Below the pieces are notes generated by a model that did no database searches, was not told where the DNA came from, and saw only the letters and a list, made by a program, of their open reading frames with translations. Positions 34,330 to 45,831 of a stretch of DNA of 64,000 nucleotides are shown piece by piece. The translations under genes and the position numbers were made by a program. Origin of the DNA: Ricordea florida (taxonomy: Eukaryota > Cnidaria > Anthozoa > Corallimorpharia > Ricordeidae); the NCBI GenBank assembly GCA_949710005.1, contig OX453274.1, forward strand, positions 14,389,497 through 14,453,496. Direction: 5' to 3'. Position 1 is the first letter of the stretch; each line of letters opens with the position of its first letter.

Positions 34330-35905
34330 GGACGTATGGATGCTGAGAAAAGATTTAGGGATGGAGTTAGTAGAATTTACGATAGATTCTCGTCAAACCA
34401 AGTTAACACCGAAACAGAGGCGGTAGATGAAAGTGAATACGAGACCGCTGATGAAGGTGAACAAACATCAAACACTTCCTATAGATAACACCGAAGATGA
34501 ATTCCCCATCATACAAGAGGAATCAGACTTAAGTAGTAAGATGAGAAACTATAAGATGGAAAGAGTGTCTATGATTCCAAAACGTTCCTCGAAGCGATCA
34601 ACCAAAAGTTATTGAATTCATAAATGCGCAGAAAAAATCAATACAACTTCAGTTACATTAACATGCAGATTTAAGATAAAGGGTGCTGTTGATCCTATTG
34701 TTGAAGAAAGTATAAATTACGTCAGTAGTAAAAAAGAAAAAACATATAAAGCCACAAATATGTCTAATAAATACGATACCATGCTTCCAAAATAGATGAA
34801 TTAATTGATAAATATGAACAAGATGTTTTAAACTGGCGGTTTGATAATATTGAAAGATTCGACATCCACAGAGACACACACAACCCACTTTCTGGGAGCA
34901 CCTACATTCCTCTACTTAAACATATAGCCGCTAAGCTAGCTGTTATTAATGTATAAAACGAGCATGATCACAAGTGTTTTAAATCGGCATTAACCTCCGC
35001 TATATACCCAAAAGAAAAAAAATCCTCACCGTCTTACGAAAACAAATGCGGGAAGATTCTGAACAGTTCAACTGGACAGGGATAGAGCTTCCAGCGACAT
35101 ATAAGGGTATTGATCGGTTTGAGCAGCAGAACAATTATGCAGTTAACGTTATGGCATATGATGATCATGAAATACGGAAAAATAATCTATACATAGAGAA
35201 AGAGTGAGAAAAGGGTATCTTAGTTTTAATACCCAAAACAGGAAAATGCGTGTTTCAATGTTATTTATGCAGATTTTGAATGGTACACAGAGAAACTAGA
35301 CACTTTCCTGCCTGATGATAGTAAAAGTTTCACTAAAAATTGAATATCAGAAACACACCCTTTCCGGGTTCTGCTATTCAATCAAATGTTTTGATAAACT
35401 GATATATAGACATAAACGTGAATGTTATACAGCCAAATCACCCGATGATGATGTCGCTAAAGTATTTGTCCATTGGTTGGAGCGAGATATTAGGGATATT
35501 TACAATCAAATAACCAAAAGTTTAAAGAACGGTAATATGACCCCGTCATGTAAAGTAAATTGCAACAATGCTACACACTGCCATATCTGCGAAAACAGCT
35601 AGGTGGAGGCATAGCCTGTTAGACCACTGACAACACTTTACGAACAAATACAGAGGAGCGGCTCTTGAGACATGAAATTTAAATTATAAGTTACTAAAGT
35701 TCCTTCCAGCTATATTCCATAATCTTACTGGTTATGACAGTCATTTATTCATAAAAAAGCTAAATTTATCTCGAGACAAAATAGACGGAGACAAACTAGA
35801 GGAAGACAAACCAGAGGAAGAAAAATTAGAGGAAGGGAAAATAGACTGCATAGCTAATATTGAAGAGAACTATATATCATTCACAAGGACAATTATGTAC
35901 AGTGG
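34330..35905 (+). pseudogene. Polinton-like PolB relic, N-terminal to exonuclease region
   Basis: In shifting frames: CRFKIKGAVDPIVEESINYV, LNWRFDNIERFDIHRDTHNP, PLLKHIAAKLAVINV, IELPATYKGIDRFEQQNNYA, then CYTAKSPDDDVAKVFVHWLE, CNNATHCHICENS and FHNLTGYDSHLFIKKLNL (ExoII region). It ends in ENYISFTRTI near 35880. Five or more shifts or stops. It corresponds to the start of PolB, with the catalytic half absent. Confidence 0.8.
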
Positions 35906-36443
35906 GTACACTTACTAATAAAGAAGGTAAACTAGTCGAGCTTAAAAAGCTTCCTGGACCTTTTCGTTTTTTTTTTTTTTAATTTGTCCGACTTATAGTA
36001 AAAACATAAGTAGTAAGGACTAGGGTATTCTGGGACATTTCTCAAATCCTAGGAATTTTTTTTTTTAATATTGTGCCAGAACCGCCAAGCAGCTGCTAAC
36101 AGAACCTCAGTCTAATCCACTAACTTAAGTACTATCCATTCACCAGCAAGCTCTCAAACACCTTCCACGAACAAAATAAGTAACAAAAAGATCACTTTTC
36201 TTATGATAAATCCAAATATAATCCACATTGTATCCGCGGACGAATATAGCTTTCCGCGCACTACATTCTGCGCAAATGCATTTCATCAAGCGTTCACCAT
36301 TCTTTGAAGGAGTATATTCTTCGCTTTCATCTACAGATTCAGTAAACTTTCTTTTTTTCCATCTGTACCTACTAACACTAATGCTTCTAAGTACCGTTCA
36401 TTTTATAACTTAGGGAAATTGATCCTTTGTACATTAATCAATT
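35906..36443. other. Region without recognised genes
   Basis: AT-rich with T runs (35968-35980, 36058-36066). No coding signal supported. Confidence 0.4.
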
Positions 36444-37135
36444 ATGAGTCAAATACAAAATATAATGGCTGAGTCAATACCTGAGATCAATGTGCCAATT
36501 CTAGCGCCAACATCACATGTTGAGCCCGCAGCCAGCCATAGCACATTACGTAGATTAACTAATAAACTGGCCGAATCCGCGAATTGAGAGCTTAAGAAGT
36601 TTACTGATTGGCTCCTATCTTTCCTCCACCTATACAGACAACAGTAAATACGCGAGTCCCAAAGGTGAAAGATCAAGTTCATAAAATTTACAATAGTTAA
36701 CATAAATGCAAACCTAAAGAACAGCAAACGGCTATAAAAGCTATCTTAAAACCAGGCTATCAATGGTGATAATGGTGATGCAGAGTCATTCATCGAAAAA
36801 ATTAGGTTCTTAAATGTTATCTATACCATACGAAAGATGGAAAAACCCGTTAAGTTAAAGTTTATTCGCTTACAGTACAGTGTAACTTTAAACTAATATT
36901 CCTACTTCCAACGAGCCTAGGGAAACTTATGCTCATTTCAATAATTGCAAACTGATACTAATAATTGAATCAGACTATTTACCTGATATTATCGGTACTG
37001 CGTTCCGTAATATTCTTGAAAAAATACCAAAATTTCAAGACGAGGGAACAGGCTGGTAGTTTGTTAGTGTTGAAACTTTCGACATGCATAAAAGCCGGAA
37101 AGTCAGATCTCGTAGCTAGTTTGCTCATATCCCTC
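36444..37135 (+). pseudogene. Second PolB N-terminal fragment
   Basis: The ATG at 36444 begins MSQIQNIMAESIPEINVPIL, matching the start of PolB in element 1 (18815). Later pieces read ESFIEKIRFLNVIYTIRKME and IPKFQDEGTGW, parallel to 18227-18649. Several stops. It is a separate copy from 34330-35905 because the regions partly repeat each other. Confidence 0.7.
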
Positions 37136-38083
37136 TTTCAAAATATATAGTCTCGGGTAAGCAACCTTATTATAGGGGTTATTTGTCACATTAAATAATG
37201 GATCATCAGGTAGTGGGACTCTCAACTCATATAAGTAAATATGAAAAAATATGGTAAAGTAAGTATGGAATTTAATGAAGCTATATACCACGGTGGATAA
37301 TCCATGCTCTCCGATAGACTAATAACACAACCTGATGCAGCACACGAAGAGGCAAAGTTTAATTCCTGAGGCCAATAGTTAAAATCAGGGCCACTTAACC
37401 ATCGTTTGCTTTGTCCGTCAGATCTGAAAGTCACAACGGCCGATCGGAAAATATCTCGGCTATCCCATTGCAAACTTTAGTCGCCACATATATATCCAAC
37501 TTTGTTAACAACTCAGTAATGTCATCTGCCAACTCTGGGAAATCTATAGCTGGTATAGGGTATTTTCTATGCCCGATCAGTGTCTGATATGTTTTACTAG
37601 CCTGACGTCCAGCAATCTCCCGTTCATTAACCATAAGGATCTCATCTACTGTGGGTCCAAGAGCTTCTCTCATTGTAGGCCGGATTTTATCTATACCCTC
37701 AACTAAGTTATTATCGGGTCTATAGTATTGCATATTTTCTTGCGCCTCTCCTAAATAACCTAGCTAATACCCTCCCTAATCTGTCCGTCCGTGTAATGAG
37801 TGCGGATTTAATTTTACCACGTGGGATTTTACTACAGATGCTCATATCTGCATCATTTATATCAGCTAATGAAGGAACTGTTGGGTCATCTCCACTTATG
37901 GTTTCCATATAAATATATTTTTCAGGTTAGCTCGGATACTTATCTTTAGGCCGAGCGCCCGCTGGCCGCGTTGTGGAACTCTCTATTGTATTTCCATCTT
38001 GGTTTGGTAGTAATGGATCCTCTGTATTCTTATCCCCATCATCAATACCGAATAGATCAGTCTGGTCAGTATCATATAAAGCC
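37103..38083 (-). pseudogene. Conserved Polinton-like hypothetical protein, degraded
   Basis: Minus strand from the ATG at 38083 (MALYDTDQTDLFGIDDGDKN). It then reads LITRTDRLGRVLARLFRRGA, RPTMREALGPTVDEILMVNE, FPELADDITELLTKLDIYVA and WLSGPDFNYWPQELNFAS, with a hydrophobic, aromatic stretch near 37260. An in-frame stop lies near 37937, and shifts occur at ~37735 and ~37440. I recognise the pattern as recurrent beside Polinton-like PolB genes in cnidarian genomes. Its function is unknown to me, perhaps structural. Confidence 0.5.
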
Positions 38084-38383
38084 ATTTCGATATTAAGCTC
38101 ATGGAATCTGTATATTATAATAATCTACCAGCCAGATAAACAAGAGCTAACATCCGACCACCAACATAAAGTAACTCACCCCCCTTTTGCTTATCACTCG
38201 ATCTATAATAATCAGAAAGTTGCGATTCCCGTAAAAAGTAATCTGGATGTGCTTGGCTATATAATTTCAATGCACGATCAGTGTCTGATATGTTTTATTA
38301 TCCGGTTGCCGAGAGTACCATCCATTAATTTCTCTTTTTTTTCCTGGTATAACTTATAGTTATTGAAACACGAGCTCTAGACA

Positions 38384-38936
38384 AACATTTGAAAATGATC
38401 TCGGAAAAAAACTAAGGTTAGTCAGGTTACTATTCCCTTTCATTTTTATTCTTTCATTGTTTTCTGACTTCAGGTTCCAGTTCCTGAATGACTTCCCAGA
38501 GTACCTAAGACTATTTATGTCTTATTTAGACCCTTTTAGTTCAGGAATCAGTGCAGTTCTTTACAACCTGGCAACCTGTTCTTAACCCAATTATTCTTTC
38601 GAACTCGGAGTTTTCTAATTCTGACTTAAGATTAATTTTGACACATTTACTATTTGGGTGATTTAGTTTTGATGTGGGGTATTTTTGTCGCTGGGTTCAA
38701 GATTCAAGATTTTAATATCAACTTTTATTATCAAATACATGTGCCCAACTATGGGTGTGACGCAACAGACTCTAGATTGGGCCAAGGAAACTCGACCATT
38801 TGAGCGTCAAATATTATTGCTTCAGTGTATACTATTAATAAATAATGTTTATAATAATCAGAAATATCATCCTTATAATTTAACAGAAAACAACCCTAAT
38901 ATACTACACTATATATGCCTCTCTTGAGCCTGCTCG
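38384..38936. other. Region without recognised genes
   Basis: AT-rich. Short phrases around 38260-38300 repeat those near 37575 (GATCAGTGTCTGATATGTTT), so part is a local duplication. Confidence 0.4.
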
Positions 38937-40240
38937 TCACAACTTCTTTTTGATTTCTTTACGTAGAGCCTTGTCTTTAGATTGCTTTGCTTTAATTTTA
39001 AAGTCTTGTATGATGTCCTTGGCTAATGAGAACGAGCAAACCCTGAGGTACAAATTTACAATACTATGCAGGGCATCTTTGCTAAAATCCTTAGTGGGAA
39101 CCAGTTCAACATCTGAAGCCATAGTTTGTTAGTTCGATACCACATCACTATCAGTGACTGACTTCTGAGTCCACTCGTTGCAGACTATCAGCAACTTTCA
39201 AAGTTGACTGTCTGAAATAATGTTTGGTCCTAGAAAATGTGAATTGTGCAGACTCTGTTTTAGGCGACCAAGGTCCAAACTGGAAACCAGTCTTTGTGAG
39301 TCAGAGCCATACTCCAATTTCCCAGCTTTGAGGAATCTGTGGAATCTGCATGGGCATAATATTTCTCTTAAAACCTTTATCTGTCTCCTTTAACTATACA
39401 TCAAACAGTATTTTAAACACGGAAAACTCCTCAGTTTCAATAAGCTGTCCGTACTCATAGTGCTTGAACTCGTCTCCTAAGGCAGCGTGGAAGACTTTGT
39501 TTTCTTTAACTTTTTTCACAGCAGCATTCACAATCTCAACAAGAACCACTGGCGCTTAAGGCAACTGTTGCTGTTGATCGTTGTGTTTAGTAGTAATTTG
39601 TGCCTACGGTAGCCTCCACTAGACTTTTATTTTTTTCCGCAGTCGCTGCATAAAATGACTGTCGATTGAACCTACAATGGACACGGAAACACAAACAAAT
39701 AAGGATAGGGAGCCATAAAGTGTTTTGATAAGGTGAAACATTTGGATAGTAAATGAAGACAACAACTACACATTCTTTACTTACAACACTGTAATCTGGA
39801 GCAAAGTTTCGCAATAATGCCTGTACATAAGCTAACATAAGTTGTTTTTATTTCTTTTCATTGCGGAAACATTTACCGATTATCTTGAACAGACAAACTA
39901 GAGGTTGTTTATATAGCAAACGAGCTCGCGTTCCAATTCCAGCCGAAACAAAAGAGGAGACTTTCTGGATTATTTTGTACTTACATCGCTAGTCTTACTG
40001 AGCTTTCAAATTGCTTCTCCAAGTCTTCATCACCTTCTAGGATATCCAAAATTGCTTCGAAATCTTCCGCCAAGAGGTAGAGATCGTTCATAGTGTCCTC
40101 CATCTTGTTTTGAGTGTGCAGGGTCAGTATCATGTGACGGACTAGCTCAACATCAGAGAACGGCTATTGTTTTGGTCCTTTAAAGTTTACCGAGTTTCCT
40201 AACCAGTCTCCTCTATTAATGCTGCAATCTGTTAGGATAA
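38937..40240 (-). pseudogene. Multi-exon gene of unknown function, probably transposon-derived
   Basis: Minus-strand exons are suggested. One runs from an acceptor near 40234 (AACAG|) to a donor GAT|GTAAGT near 39989, reading WLGNSVNFKGPKQ, a TAG stop, then YLLAEDFEAILDILEGDEDL. Another starts with LAYVQALLRNFAPDYS and ends at GTAAGT near 39780. A third follows TTGTAG| near 39673 and reads CSDCGKK and GGYRRHK, zinc-finger-like. The last reads MASDVELVPTKDFSKDALHS, ends KEIKKKL and stops at 38937. Several stops intervene. I do not recognise the family. Confidence 0.4.
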
Positions 40241-40296
40241 AATACTCCATGCTTGGATAAGGTGGAGTGGTCTAACGGAATGCAGTATTTAGTTTT

Positions 40297-40437
40297 ATGT
40301 AGATGTTGTAGTTCAATTTTTTCCTTGGTTCAAGTTTTATTTTCTTTTGTTTTCTGGTATGGTAATGTATGATAATGAGTTTGAAACAAAAGAAAATAAA
40401 ATTTGAACCAAGGATAAAATTGAACTATAACACATAC
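40297..40437. repeat. Palindromic foldback element, copy 2
   Basis: Same arms and loop as 4949-5087 (TTCCTTGGTT..., loop TGGTATGGTAATGTATGATA), with a few differences that are partly compensated between arms. It lies just left of the integrase here, whereas copy 1 lies just right of it. Confidence 0.75.
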
Positions 40438-40689
40438 GTGAGATTAAAACATCATCAGCTTTTGACGTTTTCTTATTCTTCGCACTGGTTCTAAGCCACC
40501 TTAAGTTTACGGAGGAATTTCCTTGCCGTATTCTGTCTTTACGTTCTTCAGTCTTTGGGTATAAATCGTGGTCTATAGTAAATACATCGTACCTTGATGT
40601 TTCTTGTAGTTTTACTCCACCGAAGAGCACCTCAAACATATACATATATATACCTAGACCACACTGGGCAGTACAGAAGCCTAACATGG

Positions 40690-41473
40690 TTCACCAAGTT
40701 CATTTGATATTTTTACCACTCGATTAAGTAGGTAGAAAGACATACAGATATATTGTCATTAGTTGTAGTTTATGTAGCCTCTAAATGTAAAGATGCAGAA
40801 GCTTTAACCTCGAAAGATTCCGGCGAAGTTGCTGGGGCGTTAAAAGATATACTCAGTCTCGTAAGCTAAGGTGACCTAAAACACTAGTTGTTTATTCTGG
40901 AAGCGAATTTAAAGGTGATGTAACTAAGTTAATGCAGCAACATGATGTTACAATTCAAAGAAGTGAGGCTGGCAATCAGAAGGTTCAGGCTTTCGTTGAG
41001 AAAGCAAACAGAACATTAAGCGAAAGATTGTTTAGCCATCGACATGCTCAGGAATTTATTAGTGATGATCGATCCCGTGTGTGGGTAAGAAGGCTGCCTG
41101 CAGTTATAAGGCATTAAATTCTACTCCTACCAGGTAAATAGGTAAGGAACCTATTAAAGTATTGAAATTAAGTGAACTTAATATAAAAGAGGTTAATTAC
41201 AAACGTCCTGTGGGACTGGATGAGGTTAGGTTGCATGTAGGTGTTAGGGTAAGATATTTATTGGCACCCGGCAATCTGGAAGGTGGTGAGCGTAGAAGGG
41301 CTACAGATCCGATATGGAGTCTGGAAATTTACGATTTGGACAGAAGCGTGGTATCTCCTGGACAATTTGGACTTTATTACTTAGTCGGTGGACCTAAGAG
41401 GGGGTTTGAGCGTGAACAGCTCCAAGTTGTTCCAGAGGATACTATGCTTCTACCTCCGGTTGTTTTGAAATAA
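40690..41473 (+). pseudogene. Retroviral-type integrase of Polinton-like element 2, degraded
   Basis: The central part reads VVYSGSEFKGDVTKLMQQHD. The second catalytic Asp (VDPG in copy 1) is Tyr here. The glutamate region is QAFVEKANRTLSERLFSHRH. The C-terminus 41162-41473 is open: KRPVGLDEVRLHVGVRVRYL, RRATDPIWSLEIYDLDRSVV, GPKRGFEREQLQVVPEDTML. The N-terminal domain is mostly lost. It is homologous to 3621-4638. Confidence 0.75.
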
Positions 41474-42045
41474 TTCAATTTTTGCCTTGATTATGACACC
41501 TTCGGTAGCATGTAACACAATTTGATTTGAAGGTGCCGGCGTTGTTTTTTAGTCCTTCACTTGTTGTTAAATTATCTGTATTATCAACTTATTACAGTTT
41601 TACTTTGCAATCTGGATAATAACATACCGAATAGTCCTCAACTAATCCTCGAATAAAACATTAATCTATGAAATGATCGGGATCACAACAAGTGTATTTC
41701 TTGTCGGATATTCTACAATTACAAGTCCATTTTATGATGCTTAGTTTGACGGGATCTGAGCATGTCTTGCATTGATAATTCATTTTGTTATGCACGCATA
41801 TTTGCGAGCCACCGCATTATTCACACATCGACTTTTGTTTTTGTTATGTGGACAGTGATTGTTAATTTGGATTTTCTATTAGGCTCTCTACACCTACTGC
41901 ATGATTTTAACACACGATCGTTTTTAATAAAATCACTAGGATAACGGTAGCATTTACGCTGGTTACTGCTTGTTTCTTTGTTCTTCCATTTTATAATATA
42001 CAGTTATTATTCAATTTTATTTCACGGAAATATTTAGTAAAAACT
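41474..42045 (-). pseudogene. Cys-rich fragment between integrase and TBP-like gene
   Basis: The minus-strand reading near 41780-41630 gives YQCKTCSDPVKLSIIKWTCN and then YTCCDPDHF, FIRGLVEDYSVCYYPDC. Multiple CxxC pairs suggest zinc binding. The last part matches the fragment near 4750-4800. Fragmentary. Confidence 0.4.
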
Positions 42046-42049
42046 CCGG

Positions 42050-42610
42050 CTATAAAGTTATGCGCCTGCTCAACTGTAGATGAGTTTTTGCCGATGTGAT
42101 GTTAATTTTATCAGTGTGAAACACGATAACCTTAACATCTCGAGTTGGTTTCTATATACTTTAATTCCCTTAGCATTCTTATTTTTATTGTAATTGCACC
42201 TAACGGCATTCTGATGGATATCAATTAATTGTTGAAGGCTGTTACGATTTATATAGTAACCGCAATTTGTGATAGAGTGAATCAAAGATATACATACTGT
42301 AGCTGGTTGTAAATCGTTTATACATAAACCGAGCGAAAGCTGTACTACGTTAGTGGCACTTACGGCGTGTTGTTTAGATTTACAACCAACATTAACTATT
42401 TTTCCATTATTGAAGATTTTAGTATTTATAATTTTATCACCTGCGTTAATGATAAAAGTGCATTGATTTTTAAACTTCCCACTTTTAGGCTGCACGCACA
42501 GTGTATAATATCGCGATAACTAATGCCGACTATTTTCTGGTTTAGTTGTGTACTACCTGCCACTATACCAAGGTTTAATTTGGCATTGATGAATGAACTG
42601 ATAGTCATAG
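42050..42610 (-). pseudogene. TBP-like protein of Polinton-like element 2
   Basis: Starts MTISSFINAKLNLGIVAGST and, after a shift, continues CTFIINAGDKIINTKIFNNG, KIVNVGCKSKQHAVSATNVV, STNCGYYINRNSL, QNAVRCNYNKNKN and VKVIVFHTDKINITSAKTHL. The two 'F-x-(N/T)-(G/D)-K-I-x-(V/I)' strand-turn units, each followed by a helix, are the TBP-repeat pattern. It aligns with the split gene of element 1. Frameshifted and ending early in the last helix. Confidence 0.55.
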
Positions 42611-42639
42611 TAATCAATCGTTAAGGTTCTGTATTCAAT

Positions 42640-43790
42640 GGGGATTCAGCATGTGTTGAGATTATAGTGCCCGTAGGCGTGTGTGTGTATTTTGTCCTCT
42701 CTGATAATGAGCGGATAATGCGTTTTCGTTAATATTTTCGGTGTACACGTCATGTAAATAGCTTCTAATGGCATTCACTTTGCGCATCTGCGGCTCATGG
42801 CTAAACTAGAAGGGCACTCGGTAGAGTGCATACCTCCGCCCCGCCACATATTGTTGTCTTTTAAGAGTTTGGATCCACAAATAAGAGCTATTTTGGATAT
42901 TTGCTTGATTCTTTACCAATTATGGTCCCAAACGTGTTGTATGTTGGCCCTTATTTGTGTGGCATCATTGAGGAATTACAAAAATGCTAAACTGGGTGGC
43001 TGTTTATTTTCCAACAACAAATACATTGCAATACAACAAAGCTATTAATTCGGTGACTATGTTTGTCAGGCCGAATTCCCTCGGGCCTCTTTTCAAAATC
43101 ATCTCGGGAGCTTTTCTTATTCAAACTCAAGTTTTTTCTCTACGTGGTCGAGTGGAAAGACATTAGCGGGAACAGGGCCAATAAGGCAAAATCGGAAGAA
43201 AGGTATATCCGATTGAGGAGTAATATTGTTTTATTTTCCCACATATGGCTTCTTCGCCTTCGATAACTTGGAATCAGATGAACGGCATCTAGTTTCACAA
43301 CTGTTTTCTACCGTGGGAACCAAGAAAGCTGATTGGTCATCATTAATTCGATTAGTAAACAAACCCAATTATCACTGAAATTTCTGTAGAACCTTAGAAA
43401 ACGTTCTGATAAAATCGCTCAGCTTAAACACGACAAGAATTGCGGTGCGATATACAGTCTGGTAGGTTTTTTGCGGTCGTGGAACCAGCCATATAGTATA
43501 CAATATATAAAAAAGTTAGGCGTAAACTGACATTCACGTTTGTTCGAAGCCGTATTATCAAGTGTAGCCCGAGTGAACGCTCCCGAGAGCGTCTAGTCTG
43601 GATCTGAGATCCGGAGTTTAATCCGGATAAATCCCAAATTTTAATCGATTGATCCTGGGTATATTTGTGACCTTTCCACCAAATTTGGTGCAAATCCGTT
43701 GATTAGTTTTTTCGTAAAACGATTAACAGACAGACAAACGGACAGGCGTGAAAACATAACCTCCTTGGCGGAGATAATAAACAATCCTCG
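42640..43790. repeat. Dispersed repeat, family not named
   Basis: The left end has GGGCACTCGGTAGAGTGCAT and CCTCCGCCCC. The right end has GGACAGGCGTGAAAACATAA and CCTCCTTGGCGGAG. The phrase GACAGACAAACGGACAGGCG is familiar from the ends of widespread animal repeats. No coding sequence is supported. It interrupts the stretch between the TBP-like gene and PolB. Confidence 0.45.
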
Positions 43791-45720
43791 TAATCCTCGT
43801 GAGTAATTTCAACTACAGATTTCTTTATACGTTTGCATTTTCGCTCTTCGTCTCCATCATCCATCTTATATGAGTATAGCGTTGCTCTGAGACCAACGAA
43901 TTTAATAATCTGCTTACCACCCGCATCATCTTTGAAAAAGCCGATAACCTTCTTCAAGTACTAACTTCGGTATGAATACTAGATGGCTGATTCTTCTAAT
44001 AATTACTAGTATCGAACCAGGATTCTAAATCTGGACTGATATCTTTGTAAAAATCCTTTGTCTGGATCTCATAACTTAAACTATCTGTATCAGTAAATAA
44101 TAACTTAGCCCGATCTCCATATTTGGGTTTGATATAATCATAATCAGGAATTGGTACATTAATGTTGTTGATATATCTAAAATCACGACACATTCCAAGA
44201 TAAACCGGTTTGTTGAAGTAAAGCTCTGTGTATCACATGTGGATAGCAGCTAGATGTTCGTCAAATACGGTAAAGTGTCGATAGTTGGGTTGTATTATTA
44301 GCTTTCTCGCCTTAAATTCATTCTTAACTTAATGAATATCTTTTCGATTAGGAATATTCTCCATTGTCTTACCGAAGACCGAGTTATTCCTTAGTTTACA
44401 AAAGTCCTTTTCAAAATCATTAGTTGCTTTAGCCCGAAGTGCGGTATTTTTATCCATATATAGCTTCATCAAGGTTGACTCTTAATGTTATGCCTCTATG
44501 TATCTTAAGTCACGTCTTAACTATAGTTTAAGATTCAAGTGATGTAAGACATACTTGGTTTTATTGTTTAAGTTTGGTATAAGCTTTGATACGTTATCGA
44601 CTTGTACGTGCTCTGGAGCTAACGGATAGGCGTTATGTAAATCATGAAGCTCACGATGGTAAACCAGATTTACCTCTAGGATAAATGGAATATTTTCCCA
44701 ATTATTATCTAGCTCATCATCACTCTTAGTCATCCAACGAAATCCGTGAGTTGGCAACGGTTTACTCTGATGACCCAGCCATATAAGTTATTTACATCGA
44801 GATTAATTATGTATTTACTTGGCTCGTTCGGATCATGATGCTTCATATCATTATTTATTATTAGCTTTAGTTTAACAGCTACTTATTTTTGACACTCCAC
44901 CCCTAGTATCTTCCTCTATCAAAAAAAACATATCTGGATCTGTTAATAACTCTAGCCGAACTCCTGTTATTTTAAGACAAGCGTCCCACGCTAAACTAGG
45001 TGCTGTGTAATACCATAGTGGATCGAGCTTATAATTATCCATACACACATCCCTGAAATTCTCAAATACATCAGCTAATAATAATAATAATAATAATAAT
45101 AATACATCAGTCATTAGGTAGTGGTTATGAAATTCTCGTATTGACTTCATACCAAATGTATTTCAGACTTTCTGTGCATGTTGGTGGTCCTCTTCAGAAA
45201 TGTCTGTATCGTTCAGCCTTGAATAAAATGCTTCCTCTGGTGGTAATGGGGTGGCATAGAGCCGTTCAAAACTATCAAACCAGTCATATGGAAAAACTCC
45301 TCTTCTTAGTACTAATTGTAATTGTTTTTGATCTCGAAAAACGCTCTCAGTGTTTATGAATTTATCGCGTTGTTAATTATTTACAAACTTATCTAGACTA
45401 GTAGCAATGAATCTAAAACTGCCTATGAATCTTAAATAACGATAAACCGGGATTGTCTTACCGTTTTCTTGATTATATATGTCTGCAATAATTTGTTTCG
45501 AGAAATATATGTATTTTTCTTCATTATTCGCTAAGCAGCCAATCTTACCGCCTTCTTCCGGTGTGTCTTCAGATAAATTTTGCTTTTTAATAAATAGATG
45601 GGAATCATACCCAGTTAGATTAGGGAAAATTACTGGGAAGAAGTTAGGAATTTTATAATTCAAATTGTATTGATTATGCGACACTCCTCTGTACTTACCT
45701 TTGAGATGACAATGATCTAA
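43791..45720 (-). pseudogene. Polinton-like PolB, ExoII to C-terminal part (element 2)
   Basis: Minus-strand pieces from right to left: FPNLTGYDSHLFIKK (ExoII), RFIGSFRFIATSLDKFVN, the ExoIII region HYLMTDV...ADVFENF, WDACLKITGVRLELL, then PTHGFRWM. Motif C reads LLFTDTDSLSYEI (44050-44110) with both Asp present. The C-terminus has FVGLRATLYSYKM and VVEITHEDYEDCL. Frames change repeatedly. It continues upstream in phase at 49713, beyond the ISL2EU insertion. Confidence 0.85.
45076..45104. repeat. (AAT)n microsatellite inside the PolB ExoIII region
   Basis: About nine AAT units on the plus strand read as poly-Leu on the minus strand, at the place where the family has a short Leu-Leu-Leu between the Asp and ADVFENF. 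It is an in-frame repeat expansion within a dead gene. Confidence 0.85.
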
Positions 45721-45831
45721 TAGAGTACCGAAGCGCTGACGTCACGTTACCATGGAAGCATTTTGGCTGGTTCTAAACAAAAGATCAACATAGCGTCTCT
45801 CTTTGGGTAACGTAACGTGGACAAGTCGAAA

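Noticed and set aside
42640..42830. Possible tRNA-like or SINE head at GGTAGAGTGCATACCTCCGCC
   Set aside because: I could not fold a cloverleaf or find clear A and B boxes. It is kept only as an unnamed dispersed repeat.
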